From Allopusillimonas sp048270225 (GTDB lineage Bacteria > Pseudomonadota > Gammaproteobacteria > Burkholderiales > Burkholderiaceae_B), in contig JBLWTG010000001.1 in the NCBI GenBank assembly GCA_048270225.1, positions 248,001 through 312,000 on the forward strand: a stretch of 64,000 bases of DNA, written 5' to 3'. The notes beneath the pieces were generated by a model. That model was not told the DNA's origin and did no database searches. It saw only the letters and a list, made by a program, of their open reading frames with translations. The translations under genes and the position numbers were made by a program. Positions 47,674 through 56,489 of the stretch are shown here, one piece after another (the stretch's first letter is position 1; the number at the start of each line of letters is the position of its first letter).

Positions 47674-49740
47674 ATGTCGCAAAATCAGATTGATGTGAAA
47701 GCAGTCGCAGCGGCGCCGGTGCGCTGGCCTGCGGTGTTTGTGGAGGCCATCAGGAAGCTGTCCCCCAGGGTACAGAGCAGGAATCCGGTGATGTTCGCTG
47801 TTTACCTGGGAAGCATACTCACTACCTGCCTATGGCTGCAGGCGCTGGGCGGTAGCGGCGATGCGCCGCCGAACTTCATACTGTCCATTGCATGCTGGCT
47901 CTGGTTCACGGTGTTGTTCGCGAATGCCGCTGAAGCGCTGGCGGAAGGTCGGGGCAAGGCGCAGGCCGAAGCATTGCGCGCCGTGCGCAAACGTGTCTTT
48001 GCCAAAGTGCTGGATGAGCCGACATTGCGCAGTGCATCGCGCAGCACGCCCAGCGATGCGTTGAGTGCGGGAATGATTGTGCTGGTTGAGGCAGGGGACA
48101 CCATCCCTGCGGACGGCGAAGTCATTGAGGGCGTGGCATCGGTCGATGAGTCGGCCATTACCGGCGAATCGGCGCCTGTCATCAGGGAATCCGGCGGCGA
48201 TTTCTCGTCGGTCACCGGCGGGACACGCGTGCTCTCGGACTGGATTATTGTCCGGGTGACCGCCAACCCCGGCGAGGCCTTTCTGGACCGCATGATCGCC
48301 ATGGTCGAAGGGGCCAAGCGCAGCAAGACCCCCAACGAAATCGCGCTGACGATATTGCTGGTGGCCCTGACACTGATTTTTCTGCTGGTCTGCGTGACCT
48401 TGCTGCCGTTCTCGTCGTTCAGCGTGGCTCTGGCCGGGTCGGGACAGCTGGTCAGTCTGACGGTGCTTGTTGCGCTGCTGGTCTGTCTTATCCCGACCAC
48501 AATAGGCGCGCTGCTGTCGGCGATCGGCATCGCGGGTATGAGCCGTATGATGGGGGCCAATGTGCTGGCGACGTCGGGGCGCGCCATTGAGGCGGCGGGC
48601 GATGTCGATGTGCTGCTGCTGGACAAGACCGGCACCATTACGCTGGGCAATCGCGAGGCCTCACAGTTTATGGCCGCCCCGGGGGTGGAGGAAAAGGCGC
48701 TGGCCGAGGCGGCGCAGCTGTCATCGCTGGCTGACCAGACGCCCGAGGGGCGCTCCATTGTCGTGTTGGCCAAAAAGCGTTTCGACCTTCGAGCCAGCGC
48801 GCTTGAAGGAAGCGTGGCGGTTTCCTTCAGCGCTCGCACACGCATGAGCGGGATAGACATTGGCACGAGGGCGATCCGCAAGGGCGCCGCCAGCGCGATC
48901 CGTGCGCATGTCGAATCGCTGGGCGGCGTATTCCCGGTCGAGGTCGAGCACATCGTGGCCGAGATATCCCGGCGCGGCAGCACGCCGCTGGTTGTCTCCG
49001 ACGACGGACGGATCCTGGGGGCGGTGGAGCTCAAGGATATCGTCAAGGGGGGGATCAGGGAGCGCTTTGCGGCGCTGCGCAGGATGGGAATCAAAACCGT
49101 CATGATCACGGGCGACAACCGCTTGACGGCGGCGGCGATTGCGGCCGAAGCGGGGGTCGACGATTATCTTGCCGAGGCTACGCCCGAGGACAAGCTGCGA
49201 TTGATCCGGGACTACCAGGCCGCAGGCCATCTGGTGGCAATGACGGGTGATGGTACCAACGACGCTCCGGCGCTGGCGCAGGCCGATGTCGCCGTGGCCA
49301 TGAACAGCGGGACCCAGGCTGCCAAAGAGGCGGGAAACATGGTGGATCTGGACAGCAATCCCACCAAGCTGATGCAGGTGGTCGAGGTGGGCAAGCAGAT
49401 GATCATGACGCGCGGGGCTTTGACCACGTTCAGCATTGCCAATGACCTGGCCAAGTACTTCGCCATTATTCCGGCGGCCTTTGTGGCAACCTATCCGTCT
49501 TTGGGGGCGCTCAACGTAATGGGGCTGCACAGCGCCGAAACCGCCATTCTGTCTGCGGTGATCTTCAATGCGCTGATCATTGTTCTGCTCATTCCGCTGG
49601 CGCTCAAGGGTGTGAGATATCGCGCCGAGTCGGCCGAGCGCCTGTTGCGGCGCAATCTGCTGATATACGGTATTGGCGGCCTGATTGCGCCATTTATCGG
49701 CATCAAGCTGATTGATTTGTTGCTCACGCCCTTCTTTTGA
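47674..49740 (+). CDS. kdpB: Potassium-transporting P-type ATPase subunit B
   Basis: 688 residues. The P-type features are the TGESAPV actuator loop (about 164-170), the phosphorylation motif DKTGTITLGN (Asp about 317), the nucleotide site with TPEGRSIVVLAKK, and the hinge GDGTNDAPALAQADVAVAMNSG (in parts, about 526-547). KdpB supplies ATP-driven energy to KdpA. AAGAAGAGAAG precedes the ATG. It follows kdpC by 23 bases, and the kdpDE pair follows 76 bases later. Confidence 0.98.
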   Translation: MSQNQIDVKAVAAAPVRWPAVFVEAIRKLSPRVQSRNPVMFAVYLGSILTTCLWLQALGGSGDAPPNFILSIACWLWFTVLFANAAEALAEGRGKAQAEALRAVRKRVFAKVLDEPTLRSASRSTPSDALSAGMIVLVEAGDTIPADGEVIEGVASVDESAITGESAPVIRESGGDFSSVTGGTRVLSDWIIVRVTANPGEAFLDRMIAMVEGAKRSKTPNEIALTILLVALTLIFLLVCVTLLPFSSFSVALAGSGQLVSLTVLVALLVCLIPTTIGALLSAIGIAGMSRMMGANVLATSGRAIEAAGDVDVLLLDKTGTITLGNREASQFMAAPGVEEKALAEAAQLSSLADQTPEGRSIVVLAKKRFDLRASALEGSVAVSFSARTRMSGIDIGTRAIRKGAASAIRAHVESLGGVFPVEVEHIVAEISRRGSTPLVVSDDGRILGAVELKDIVKGGIRERFAALRRMGIKTVMITGDNRLTAAAIAAEAGVDDYLAEATPEDKLRLIRDYQAAGHLVAMTGDGTNDAPALAQADVAVAMNSGTQAAKEAGNMVDLDSNPTKLMQVVEVGKQMIMTRGALTTFSIANDLAKYFAIIPAAFVATYPSLGALNVMGLHSAETAILSAVIFNALIIVLLIPLALKGVRYRAESAERLLRRNLLIYGIGGLIAPFIGIKLIDLLLTPFF

Positions 49741-49816
49741 ACTATGTTTGCGCTGATGATTCTTCACCGCAAGGCCGGCCTGGCGTTCAGGCCGGGCTGG
49801 CAGGACAATACGTAAC

Positions 49817-52483
49817 ATGACAGACCTGCGGCCCAATCCCGACGACCTGCTTCAGTTCGTCACCGATGAAGCGACGCGCCGCGCGCGCGGCCAGCTCAAG
49901 ATTTTTTTCGGCGCCTGCGCCGGCGTGGGCAAGACATACGCCATGTTGCGGGCGGCCGCGCAGCGCCAGTCCCAGGGCGTGGAGGTAGGCGTCGGCGTGG
50001 TCGAAACCCATGGGCGCGAGGAAACCGGCGCGCTGTTGCCAGGCCTGGCTGTGCTGCCACCCAAGGTGCTCAGTTATCGCGGACGCATGCTCAGCGAGTT
50101 CGATCTTGACGCGGCGCTTGCCGCGGGCTGGCAATTGATCCTGGTGGATGAGCTGGCGCATACGAATGTGGCGGGTAGCCGGCACGCCAAAAGATGGCAG
50201 GACGTTGAAGAATTGCTGGGGGCGGGCATCGATGTCTACACCACGCTGAATGTGCAGCACCTGGACAGCCTGAACGATATCGTGGGCGGCATCACCGGCA
50301 TACGCGTGCGTGAAACGGTACCGGATCATGTTTTCGAGAGCGCTGCGGATGTGGTGCTGGTGGACCTGCCGCCCGACGATCTGCTGGCCCGGCTGGCCGA
50401 CGGCAAGGTCTATTTTCCCGATGCGGCAGCGCAGGCACGCGATCATTTTTTCCGCAAAGGCAATCTGATTGCGCTGCGCGAACTGGCGCTGCGCCGCGTT
50501 GCCGACCGCGTCAATGCCGATGTGCGCGGCTACCGTGTCTCAAATGCCATCAATGCAGTGTGGCCCACGCGCGAGCGCCTGCTGGTATGTGTCAGCGCGG
50601 ATCCTGGCCAGGAAGGCCTGGTGCGTGAAGGCAGCCGGCTTGCCCAGCGCCTGCAGGCCGACTGTATTGTCGTGCATGTGGATCAGCCTCAGCGAGGGCG
50701 GGAGCAGTCCGCGCGCGAGGCGCTGCTTGGCCTGGCCAAACTGGCCGAGCAGATGGGCGCCGAGTTCGCCAACGTGCCAGGCGAGCAGGTGGATGTATCG
50801 CTGCTTGGCTACGCGCGCGCGCGCAATGTCACCAAAATCGTCGTGGGCTACTGCCCGCGGCGTCGGTGGGCGTTCTGGCGCCATGCACTGTCGCTGCGGC
50901 TGGCCGGCCAGAGCCCCGGGATCGGATTGATTGTCCTGCGGCCTGAATCGTCGCTTATGCGCAGACGGCTGCGCTGGCCCGCGCTGCAGCCCCTTCAGTA
51001 TATGCGCGCCTTCGTCCTGGCTACTCTGGCCTGCGGCGCGGCGACGGTGCTTGCGAGCCTGCTGCTGCGCGTGTTCGATCTGTCGAATGTGGTGATGCTT
51101 TTTCTGCTGACGGTTGTCTTTGTGGCGCTCAGGCTGGGGCGGGCGGCTGGCGCGTGGGCAGCCTTGCTGTGCGTGGCCTGCCTGAACTTTTTTTTCGTCG
51201 ATCCGCGCTGGTCTTTTTCGGTTTCGGACACTCAGTATATTTTTACCTTCGCACTCATGCTGGTCGTCGCGGTGGTTATCAGCCAGCTTGCCGTCCGTCT
51301 GAGCACAGAAGCCAGGGTGGCAACGGCGGGCGAACGCAGGGCCGCCACGCTGGCGCGTGTTGCGCGCGACCTGTCCGGCGCCATCAAGACCGAGCAGATC
51401 GCAGACATCTGCGCCGAAACGATTGCGCCGCTGCTGGGCGCGCGCGTGGCATTGGTGCTGCCCGATCTGCAAGGCCATCTGCTGGCGGGACAGGACGCGG
51501 CATTTGTCGATGGTTCTGTGGCGCAATGGACTTACGACCACGCACAACAGGCCGGCTACGGCACGCAAACGCTCAGCGGGGCGTCTGCGCTATACCTGCC
51601 GCTCAAAGCGCCCATGCGTGTCAGGGGCGTGCTGGCCGTGCAGCACGATCAGGCCCAGGCCCCGGGCGACCCGGACGAGCGGCGGCTGCTGGATGCCTGC
51701 TGCTCATCCATCGCGCTGGCGCTGGAGCGCATTCATTTCGTCGAGGTTGCGCAGGACACGCTGCTGCGCATGGAGGGTGAGCGCCTGCGCAATGCCTTGC
51801 TGGCCGCTGTTTCGCACGATCTCAAGACGCCCCTGACGGCGATCCGGGGCCTGGCCGAAACGCTGGAGCGCCCCGGGTCGATGGCGCCGGCCCAGCAAAG
51901 CGAGCTTGCCGGCGCCATACGCATGCAGGCGGAGGAGCTGCAGAGACTGGTTGCCAACCTGCTCGACCTGGCGCGCATGCAGAGCGAGGGAGTCAGGCTG
52001 AACAAGTCGTGGAATGCCCTGGATGAAATCGTGGGCAGCGCGCTGGGTCGCCTGCCCGCGGCTCAAGGCCAGCGTAGCATTGTTGCAGATCTGCCTTCGG
52101 ATCTGCCGTTGGTGGAGTTGGACGCGCTACTGTTCGAGCGCGTGCTGATCAACCTGCTGGACAACGCGCGCAAGTATGCCGGCAGGGATGGCGCCATCAC
52201 CATAAAAGCCCGTGCCGCAGGCACAATGCTTTATCTGTTTGTCGACGATAATGGACCGGGGTTTCCGACGGCGGATATCGCATCGCTGTTCGAACCCTTT
52301 GTGCGCGGGCAGCGCGAATCCTCCATTCCTGGCGTCGGCCTGGGGCTTGCGCTTTGCCGCAGTATCGTGACGGCGCACGGGGGCAGCATCCACGCCGAGA
52401 ACCTGCTGCCGCACGGGGCGCGCGTCGAGATCCGCCTGGCGCTGGGTGCGCCGCCGGACATCGAGCAAGAGGAGGAGGTATGA
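49817..52483 (+). CDS. kdpD: Osmosensitive K+ channel histidine kinase KdpD
   Basis: 888 residues. It starts with a KdpD N-terminal domain with Walker A GACAGVGKT (about 32-40) and DELAHTN (about 113-119), then a Usp-like domain (about 250-375). Four closely spaced membrane helices (about 395-490), a GAF-like region (about 515-640) and the kinase core follow, with the phospho-acceptor His in AVSHDLKTPL (about 667). N-box NLLDNARKYAGRDG and G-box DNGPGF and GVGLGLALC complete the ATPase. It senses K+ limitation and osmotic stress and phosphorylates KdpE. It is coupled to kdpE by an ATGA overlap. Confidence 0.97.
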   Translation: MTDLRPNPDDLLQFVTDEATRRARGQLKIFFGACAGVGKTYAMLRAAAQRQSQGVEVGVGVVETHGREETGALLPGLAVLPPKVLSYRGRMLSEFDLDAALAAGWQLILVDELAHTNVAGSRHAKRWQDVEELLGAGIDVYTTLNVQHLDSLNDIVGGITGIRVRETVPDHVFESAADVVLVDLPPDDLLARLADGKVYFPDAAAQARDHFFRKGNLIALRELALRRVADRVNADVRGYRVSNAINAVWPTRERLLVCVSADPGQEGLVREGSRLAQRLQADCIVVHVDQPQRGREQSAREALLGLAKLAEQMGAEFANVPGEQVDVSLLGYARARNVTKIVVGYCPRRRWAFWRHALSLRLAGQSPGIGLIVLRPESSLMRRRLRWPALQPLQYMRAFVLATLACGAATVLASLLLRVFDLSNVVMLFLLTVVFVALRLGRAAGAWAALLCVACLNFFFVDPRWSFSVSDTQYIFTFALMLVVAVVISQLAVRLSTEARVATAGERRAATLARVARDLSGAIKTEQIADICAETIAPLLGARVALVLPDLQGHLLAGQDAAFVDGSVAQWTYDHAQQAGYGTQTLSGASALYLPLKAPMRVRGVLAVQHDQAQAPGDPDERRLLDACCSSIALALERIHFVEVAQDTLLRMEGERLRNALLAAVSHDLKTPLTAIRGLAETLERPGSMAPAQQSELAGAIRMQAEELQRLVANLLDLARMQSEGVRLNKSWNALDEIVGSALGRLPAAQGQRSIVADLPSDLPLVELDALLFERVLINLLDNARKYAGRDGAITIKARAAGTMLYLFVDDNGPGFPTADIASLFEPFVRGQRESSIPGVGLGLALCRSIVTAHGGSIHAENLLPHGARVEIRLALGAPPDIEQEEEV

Positions 52484-53208
52484 ACAGACCACGTGTTCTG
52501 GTCGTTGAAGACGAGGCGGATATTCGCCGCTTTGTGCATATCGCACTGGAGAAGGCCGGCATGGAGGTCTTCGAGGCGGCCACTGCGGCGCAGGCGCGTA
52601 TCGATGCTTCCACCCGCCAGCCGGATCTGCTGATCGTCGATCTGGGCCTGCCTGACGACGATGGCAAGGTGCTGATCAGCGATGTACGGGGCTGGTCTGC
52701 GGCACCGGTATTGGTGCTCTCCGCGCGGGATCAGGAAAGCGAAAAAGTCGCTGCGCTGGACGCGGGTGCGGACGACTACCTGGCCAAGCCCTTTGGGGTT
52801 CCCGAGCTGCTGGCGCGCGTGCGTGCCCAGTTGCGGCGTGCCAACATGGTATCGAATGACCGGCCGGCATCATCCATGCTGCGTTTTGGCGACGTGGTGG
52901 TCGACATCGCCGCGCACCAGGTGCACAGGGCGGGGCAGCAGGTGCATCTGACCCGACTGGAATTCAGGCTGCTCAGTGCCCTGTTGAAGGGGCACGGCAA
53001 GGTGCTGACCGCCAGGCATTTATTGTCCGAGGTCTGGGGCGGCGGCCATGCGGATCGCGTTCACTATCTGCGCATCTACATGATGAATTTGCGCCAGAAG
53101 CTGGAACAAGATCCTGCCAATCCCCGGCACCTGATCACGGAACTGCAGATCGGCTATCGGCTGGCCGGCGTGGAGGCGGTCGACGCGCCGCCTGAAGGGA
53201 AACCATGA
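52480..53208 (+). CDS. kdpE: KDP operon response regulator KdpE
   Basis: 242 residues, OmpR/PhoB type. The REC domain (about 1-120) has VVEDEADIRR, phospho-acceptor Asp in LLIVDLGLPDDDG and the Lys in YLAKPFG. The C-terminal winged helix (about 133-233) has LTRLEFRLLSALLKGHGKVLT (in parts), ARHLLSEVWG and DRVHYLRIYMMNLRQKLE. The start at 52480 overlaps kdpD by four bases with AGAGGAGGAGGT before it. It would activate kdpFACB at a site such as 44852-44868. Confidence 0.96.
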   Translation: MNRPRVLVVEDEADIRRFVHIALEKAGMEVFEAATAAQARIDASTRQPDLLIVDLGLPDDDGKVLISDVRGWSAAPVLVLSARDQESEKVAALDAGADDYLAKPFGVPELLARVRAQLRRANMVSNDRPASSMLRFGDVVVDIAAHQVHRAGQQVHLTRLEFRLLSALLKGHGKVLTARHLLSEVWGGGHADRVHYLRIYMMNLRQKLEQDPANPRHLITELQIGYRLAGVEAVDAPPEGKP

Positions 53209-53245
53209 TCGTGCCGGCCAGCTTGAGGACCTCGACAGGCCGGAT

Positions 53246-54271
53246 TCAAGCGGCGAGCTCATCCAGCCGCGTCAGCCAGCGGCGTTTGTCCGGCTCAGGA
53301 AGAAAAGACGCCTTGATGCTGTTGCGTGCAAGCTGCGCCAGTGCTTGGGCGTCCAGTCCCAGCGCCTGGGCGCAGGCAGCGTAGTTTTCCGCGACATAGC
53401 CGCCGAAATAGGCCGGGTCGTCTGAGTTCACGGTAACCAGCGCTCCCTGGTGCAGCATGCGCGCCAGATTGTGCTGCGCCAGCGTCGGCACGACGCAAAG
53501 CTTCAGGTTGGACAGCGGGCAGACCGTCAGGGGCACCTGCTCGTCGATCAGTCGCTGCATCAGTGCCGGATCCTGCTCGCTGTTGACCCCGTGGTCGATG
53601 CGTTCGGCTGCCAATACATCGAGCGCACTGCGCACGTATTCGGCTGGCCCTTCTTCTCCTGCGTGCGCGACGCGGCGCAGGCCCAGCTCGCGGGCACGGG
53701 CGTAGACCTTGGTAAATTTTTCCGGCGGATTGCCGCGCTCGGCCGAGTCCAGCCCTATCCCTGTCCACAGATCGTCATACTGTTCGCGCAGCGGCAATGC
53801 TTCGTCCAGAGTGCGCAGGGCATCTTCTTCCGGCAGATGCCGCAGAAAGCTCAAAAGCAGGCAACTGGTGATGCCCCATTGCGCCCTGGCCTGGCGCAGG
53901 GCACGCGCCAGACCGGCGAAAATGGTCTGCATCGCGACGCCACGTGCAGTATGCGTCTGCGGGTCGAACATGATCTCGGCATGGACGACGCCGTCTTCCC
54001 TGGCCTTGCGCATATAGGCCATGGTCATGTCATAAAAGTCTTCTTCGGTAATCAGCACGCTTGCGCCTGCATAGTACAGGTCGAGAAAGGACTGCAGACT
54101 GTCGAACTGATAGGCGGCGCGCAGCGCCTGCACGTCCGGATAGGGCAGGGCAATGCCGTTGCGGCGCGCCAGCTCGAACATGAGCTCGGGCTCGAGCGTG
54201 CCTTCGATGTGCAGGTGCAGCTCGGCCTTGGGCAGGCTGCGGATATAGGACAGGAGAGAGGAGCTTGTCAT
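53246..54271 (-). CDS. Adenine deaminase (adenosine-deaminase superfamily)
   Basis: 341 residues, TIM-barrel metallohydrolase. The N-terminal metal motif is AELHLHIEGTLEPELMF (about 15-31); LHIEGTLEP marks the bacterial/fungal adenine deaminases of this family, whereas adenosine deaminases have HVHLDGA. Other sites are HAGEEGP (about 200-206), RIDHGV and NSDDPAYFGGYV (about 279-290), and YYAGASVLITEEDF is shared with adenine deaminases. The reaction is adenine to hypoxanthine plus ammonia. The ATG at 54271 overlaps the GntR gene stop (ATGA), so it is the second gene of that operon. Confidence 0.88.
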   Translation of the reverse strand: MTSSSLLSYIRSLPKAELHLHIEGTLEPELMFELARRNGIALPYPDVQALRAAYQFDSLQSFLDLYYAGASVLITEEDFYDMTMAYMRKAREDGVVHAEIMFDPQTHTARGVAMQTIFAGLARALRQARAQWGITSCLLLSFLRHLPEEDALRTLDEALPLREQYDDLWTGIGLDSAERGNPPEKFTKVYARARELGLRRVAHAGEEGPAEYVRSALDVLAAERIDHGVNSEQDPALMQRLIDEQVPLTVCPLSNLKLCVVPTLAQHNLARMLHQGALVTVNSDDPAYFGGYVAENYAACAQALGLDAQALAQLARNSIKASFLPEPDKRRWLTRLDELAA

Positions 54272-54954
54272 TGATCCGGATAATGTTTGGCGAGGATGTG
54301 GGCGTAGGCGCTTTCGATGTCGCGGCACAAAGCATGGCGGGCGCCGGCGGCGTCTCCGGCTTCAAGGGCGTCGAGCATGCTTGTGTGATGCCTGACGGCG
54401 ATTTTCTCTTTTGTGCGTTCCGAACCCGCGCGCAGGTCGTAGTTCAGGATGGGACCTATTCTAAGCCACAGGCTCTCGATGATCTTGTCCAGCATGGGCA
54501 TGCCGGCTGCCGAATACAGCGAAAAGTGCAGATCCTTGTTGAGCAATACGACGTTGGCCATATTGTTTTCGGGAGCGTCCATTTCGTGGGCCAGCCTGGC
54601 GTTGGTCGCGCGCAGCGCGCCCAGCAGTTCTGCGGATACGCGGCCATTGGCCTGTTCCACCGCGTAGCCTTCTATCTGCAGTCGTATCTGGGTGATCTCA
54701 TGGAACTGTCCGGCCGAGAGCATGGGTACGCGCACCGATCTGTTGGGCGCAACCTCCAGCGCCTGATCGGCCACCAGCTGGTAAACGGCTTCGCGTACAG
54801 GCATCACGCTCACGCCCAGCGCTTGCGCCGTCGAACGCAGCGACAGTTGCTCGCCGGGCATGAGCTGGCCGGTCAGCAGCAGCTCTTTGATCTGCGCCAG
54901 GATATTGGCGCCGAGCGTCTCGTGACGGGGCGCGGGATTCAGTAAGCCATTCAT
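54268..54954 (-). CDS. FCD-domain GntR-family regulator
   Basis: 228 residues. The winged helix (about 15-75) has LLLTGQLMPGEQLSLRSTAQA (in parts) and LGVSVMPVREAVYQLVADQAL (in parts). The C-terminal FCD domain (about 90-215) has LRLQIEGYAVE-like helices, the metal-site His in KDLHFSLYSA (about 141-150) and HHTSMLDALEAGDAAGARHAL (in parts). FadR-type regulators of this sort sense organic acids. It is divergent from the ABC-transporter operon and lies upstream of the deaminase it is co-transcribed with; a candidate operator is at 55006-55016. A GTG start 24 bases earlier is possible. Confidence 0.9.
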   Translation of the reverse strand: MNGLLNPAPRHETLGANILAQIKELLLTGQLMPGEQLSLRSTAQALGVSVMPVREAVYQLVADQALEVAPNRSVRVPMLSAGQFHEITQIRLQIEGYAVEQANGRVSAELLGALRATNARLAHEMDAPENNMANVVLLNKDLHFSLYSAAGMPMLDKIIESLWLRIGPILNYDLRAGSERTKEKIAVRHHTSMLDALEAGDAAGARHALCRDIESAYAHILAKHYPDQ

Positions 54955-54980
54955 CTTCACATACCTAAGGGTAAACACTA

Positions 54981-54997
54981 TCTGTGATCTGTGATCT
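54981..54997. repeat. Short tandem repeat in the divergent promoter
   Basis: TCTGTGA occurs twice in tandem followed by TCT. It lies 27 bases upstream of the GntR ATG and next to the FCD-type operator. Function unknown. Confidence 0.35.
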
Positions 54998-55005
54998 CAG
55001 TTGAC

Positions 55006-55016
55006 TAGTATAACGA
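55006..55016. promoter_or_regulatory. FadR-subfamily operator candidate
   Basis: TAGTATAACGA fits the FCD/FadR-subfamily consensus TNGTNNNACNA at every fixed position. It lies in the 194-base gap between the GntR gene and the receptor gene at 55149, 52 bases before the GntR start, so it could control both directions. Confidence 0.5.
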
Positions 55017-55148
55017 TTCAGGGGCGGGATCAAGCCCCGGCGCCCGGACATCAGCGTGATCATGCTTGGCATCGCGCGTTGAAGCTTTCCCTTGTCATGG
55101 GCGCCACCGCATTTCATACGCAATGCAGTGTAAAACAGGGAGACAAGG

Positions 55149-56408
55149 ATGATCGAAAAGAACAGGATCGCGTCGATGCCGGGGCGCCGCCGCTTGTTGC
55201 AGGGATCGGCGGCGCTGGCCGCGGGGCTGGCGATGCCGGCATTTGTGCGGGCGCAGTCCGACGCAATACGCATAGGCCACTTGACGCCCCGGACGGGCTT
55301 TCTGGGTCCCATGGGTGAATATGCTGTGCTGGGCGCAACCCTTGCGGTGGAAGAGGTGAACGCCTCGGGCGGTGCGCTGGGCCGCAAGTTCGAATTGCTG
55401 TCGGAGGACAGCGTCAATCCGCAAACGGCCTCGACCAAGGCTCAGCGCATGGTGGAACGCGATGGCGTGCATAGCCTGGTGGGGGAAATCAGTTCCGCAT
55501 CGGGCCTGGCGATTTCGCAGGTGGCGCAGCGCGCCGGAAAACTGTTCATGCAGACGGGCTGCAACTCGGATGAGCTGCGCGGGGCCAACTGCAGCCGCTA
55601 TATGTTTCATCTGGAAGCCTGCAACACCATGTATGTACGCACCATCGGACAGGCGCTCTTGCGCGATGGCATGGTCAAAGGCAAAAAGTGGATGGCCTTT
55701 ACGGCCGACTATGCCTTTGGTCACGATCTGTTCAAGCGGACCAAGCATTTCATGGACGAGAATGGCGCAGTGTTCGTGTCCAATGACATGCTGCCCACCG
55801 ATGCCACCGAGTTCAGCGCTTCCTTGCTGAAAATACGGCAGCAGGCTCCCGACCTGGTCATCAGCAATCTGGCGGGCAACCAGACCACCAACTTCACCAA
55901 GCAGTACAACGAGTTCGGCATCGATGTCCCCTTTGCAGGCGCGGATATGAATATGACCAGCATCTGGGGCGCAGGCAAGAATGGTTTCAGCGGCATATGG
56001 CCCATTATCTGGACGCATCAGGTGCAGGCGGCTGCGGCCCAGGATTTTGTCGCCCGCTTTCAGAAGCGTTTCGGCAAGCTGCCCGAGAATCAGGCAGTCA
56101 ATGATTACCTGGCGATCAGGATGTTGGCGCAGGCGATGAACGAAACCAAGACAGACGATACCGACAAGCTGATTGCCTACCTGGAAAGCGGAAAGAAATT
56201 CGATGTGCTGCGCGCGCGCGAAGGCTATTTCCGGCCCTGGGATCATCAACTGGTCTATGAGATGTACACCGTGCAGCCAGTCAAGGACATGAAAAGCGCG
56301 GACAAGTTTGATTTCATGCAGACCAGTGATCCTGTTCCGGGTGCGTCGCAAAGCCTGGAGACGCTGGCTCCCACCAAGGAAGAAAACATGTGCACGTTTG
56401 CCGCATGA
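55149..56408 (+). CDS. ABC transporter substrate-binding protein (branched-chain amino acid/organic acid type)
   Basis: 419 residues. A twin-arginine-like leader RRRLLQGSAALAAGLAMPAF (about 13-32), then RAQSDAIRIGHL, targets it to the periplasm. It belongs to the type I (LivJ/LivK-like, Peripla_BP_6) fold: HLTPRTGFLGPMGEYAVLG (about 45-63), VEEVNASGGALGRKFELL and EDSVNPQTA. Relatives bind amino acids, urea, aromatic acids or short-chain amides. It is followed by permease and ATPase genes. The start follows AGACAAGG. It is likely repressed by the divergent GntR protein. Confidence 0.9.
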   Translation: MIEKNRIASMPGRRRLLQGSAALAAGLAMPAFVRAQSDAIRIGHLTPRTGFLGPMGEYAVLGATLAVEEVNASGGALGRKFELLSEDSVNPQTASTKAQRMVERDGVHSLVGEISSASGLAISQVAQRAGKLFMQTGCNSDELRGANCSRYMFHLEACNTMYVRTIGQALLRDGMVKGKKWMAFTADYAFGHDLFKRTKHFMDENGAVFVSNDMLPTDATEFSASLLKIRQQAPDLVISNLAGNQTTNFTKQYNEFGIDVPFAGADMNMTSIWGAGKNGFSGIWPIIWTHQVQAAAAQDFVARFQKRFGKLPENQAVNDYLAIRMLAQAMNETKTDDTDKLIAYLESGKKFDVLRAREGYFRPWDHQLVYEMYTVQPVKDMKSADKFDFMQTSDPVPGASQSLETLAPTKEENMCTFAA

Positions 56409-56418
56409 CGCAACCGCA

Positions 56419-56439
56419 GGCGCCCCGCTAGGGGGCGCC
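56419..56439 (+). other. Intercistronic hairpin after the receptor gene
   Basis: GGCGCCCC (56419-56426), loop, GGGGCGCC (56432-56439), no T-run. Such hairpins after binding-protein genes protect the upstream mRNA, so receptor would be made in excess of the permease. The gap 56409-56489 is otherwise empty. Confidence 0.5.
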
Positions 56440-56489
56440 GTCTTGCGGGGTGACGTGCCGTCCCGCCGCTATGCCTGGGAGACGCAGTT

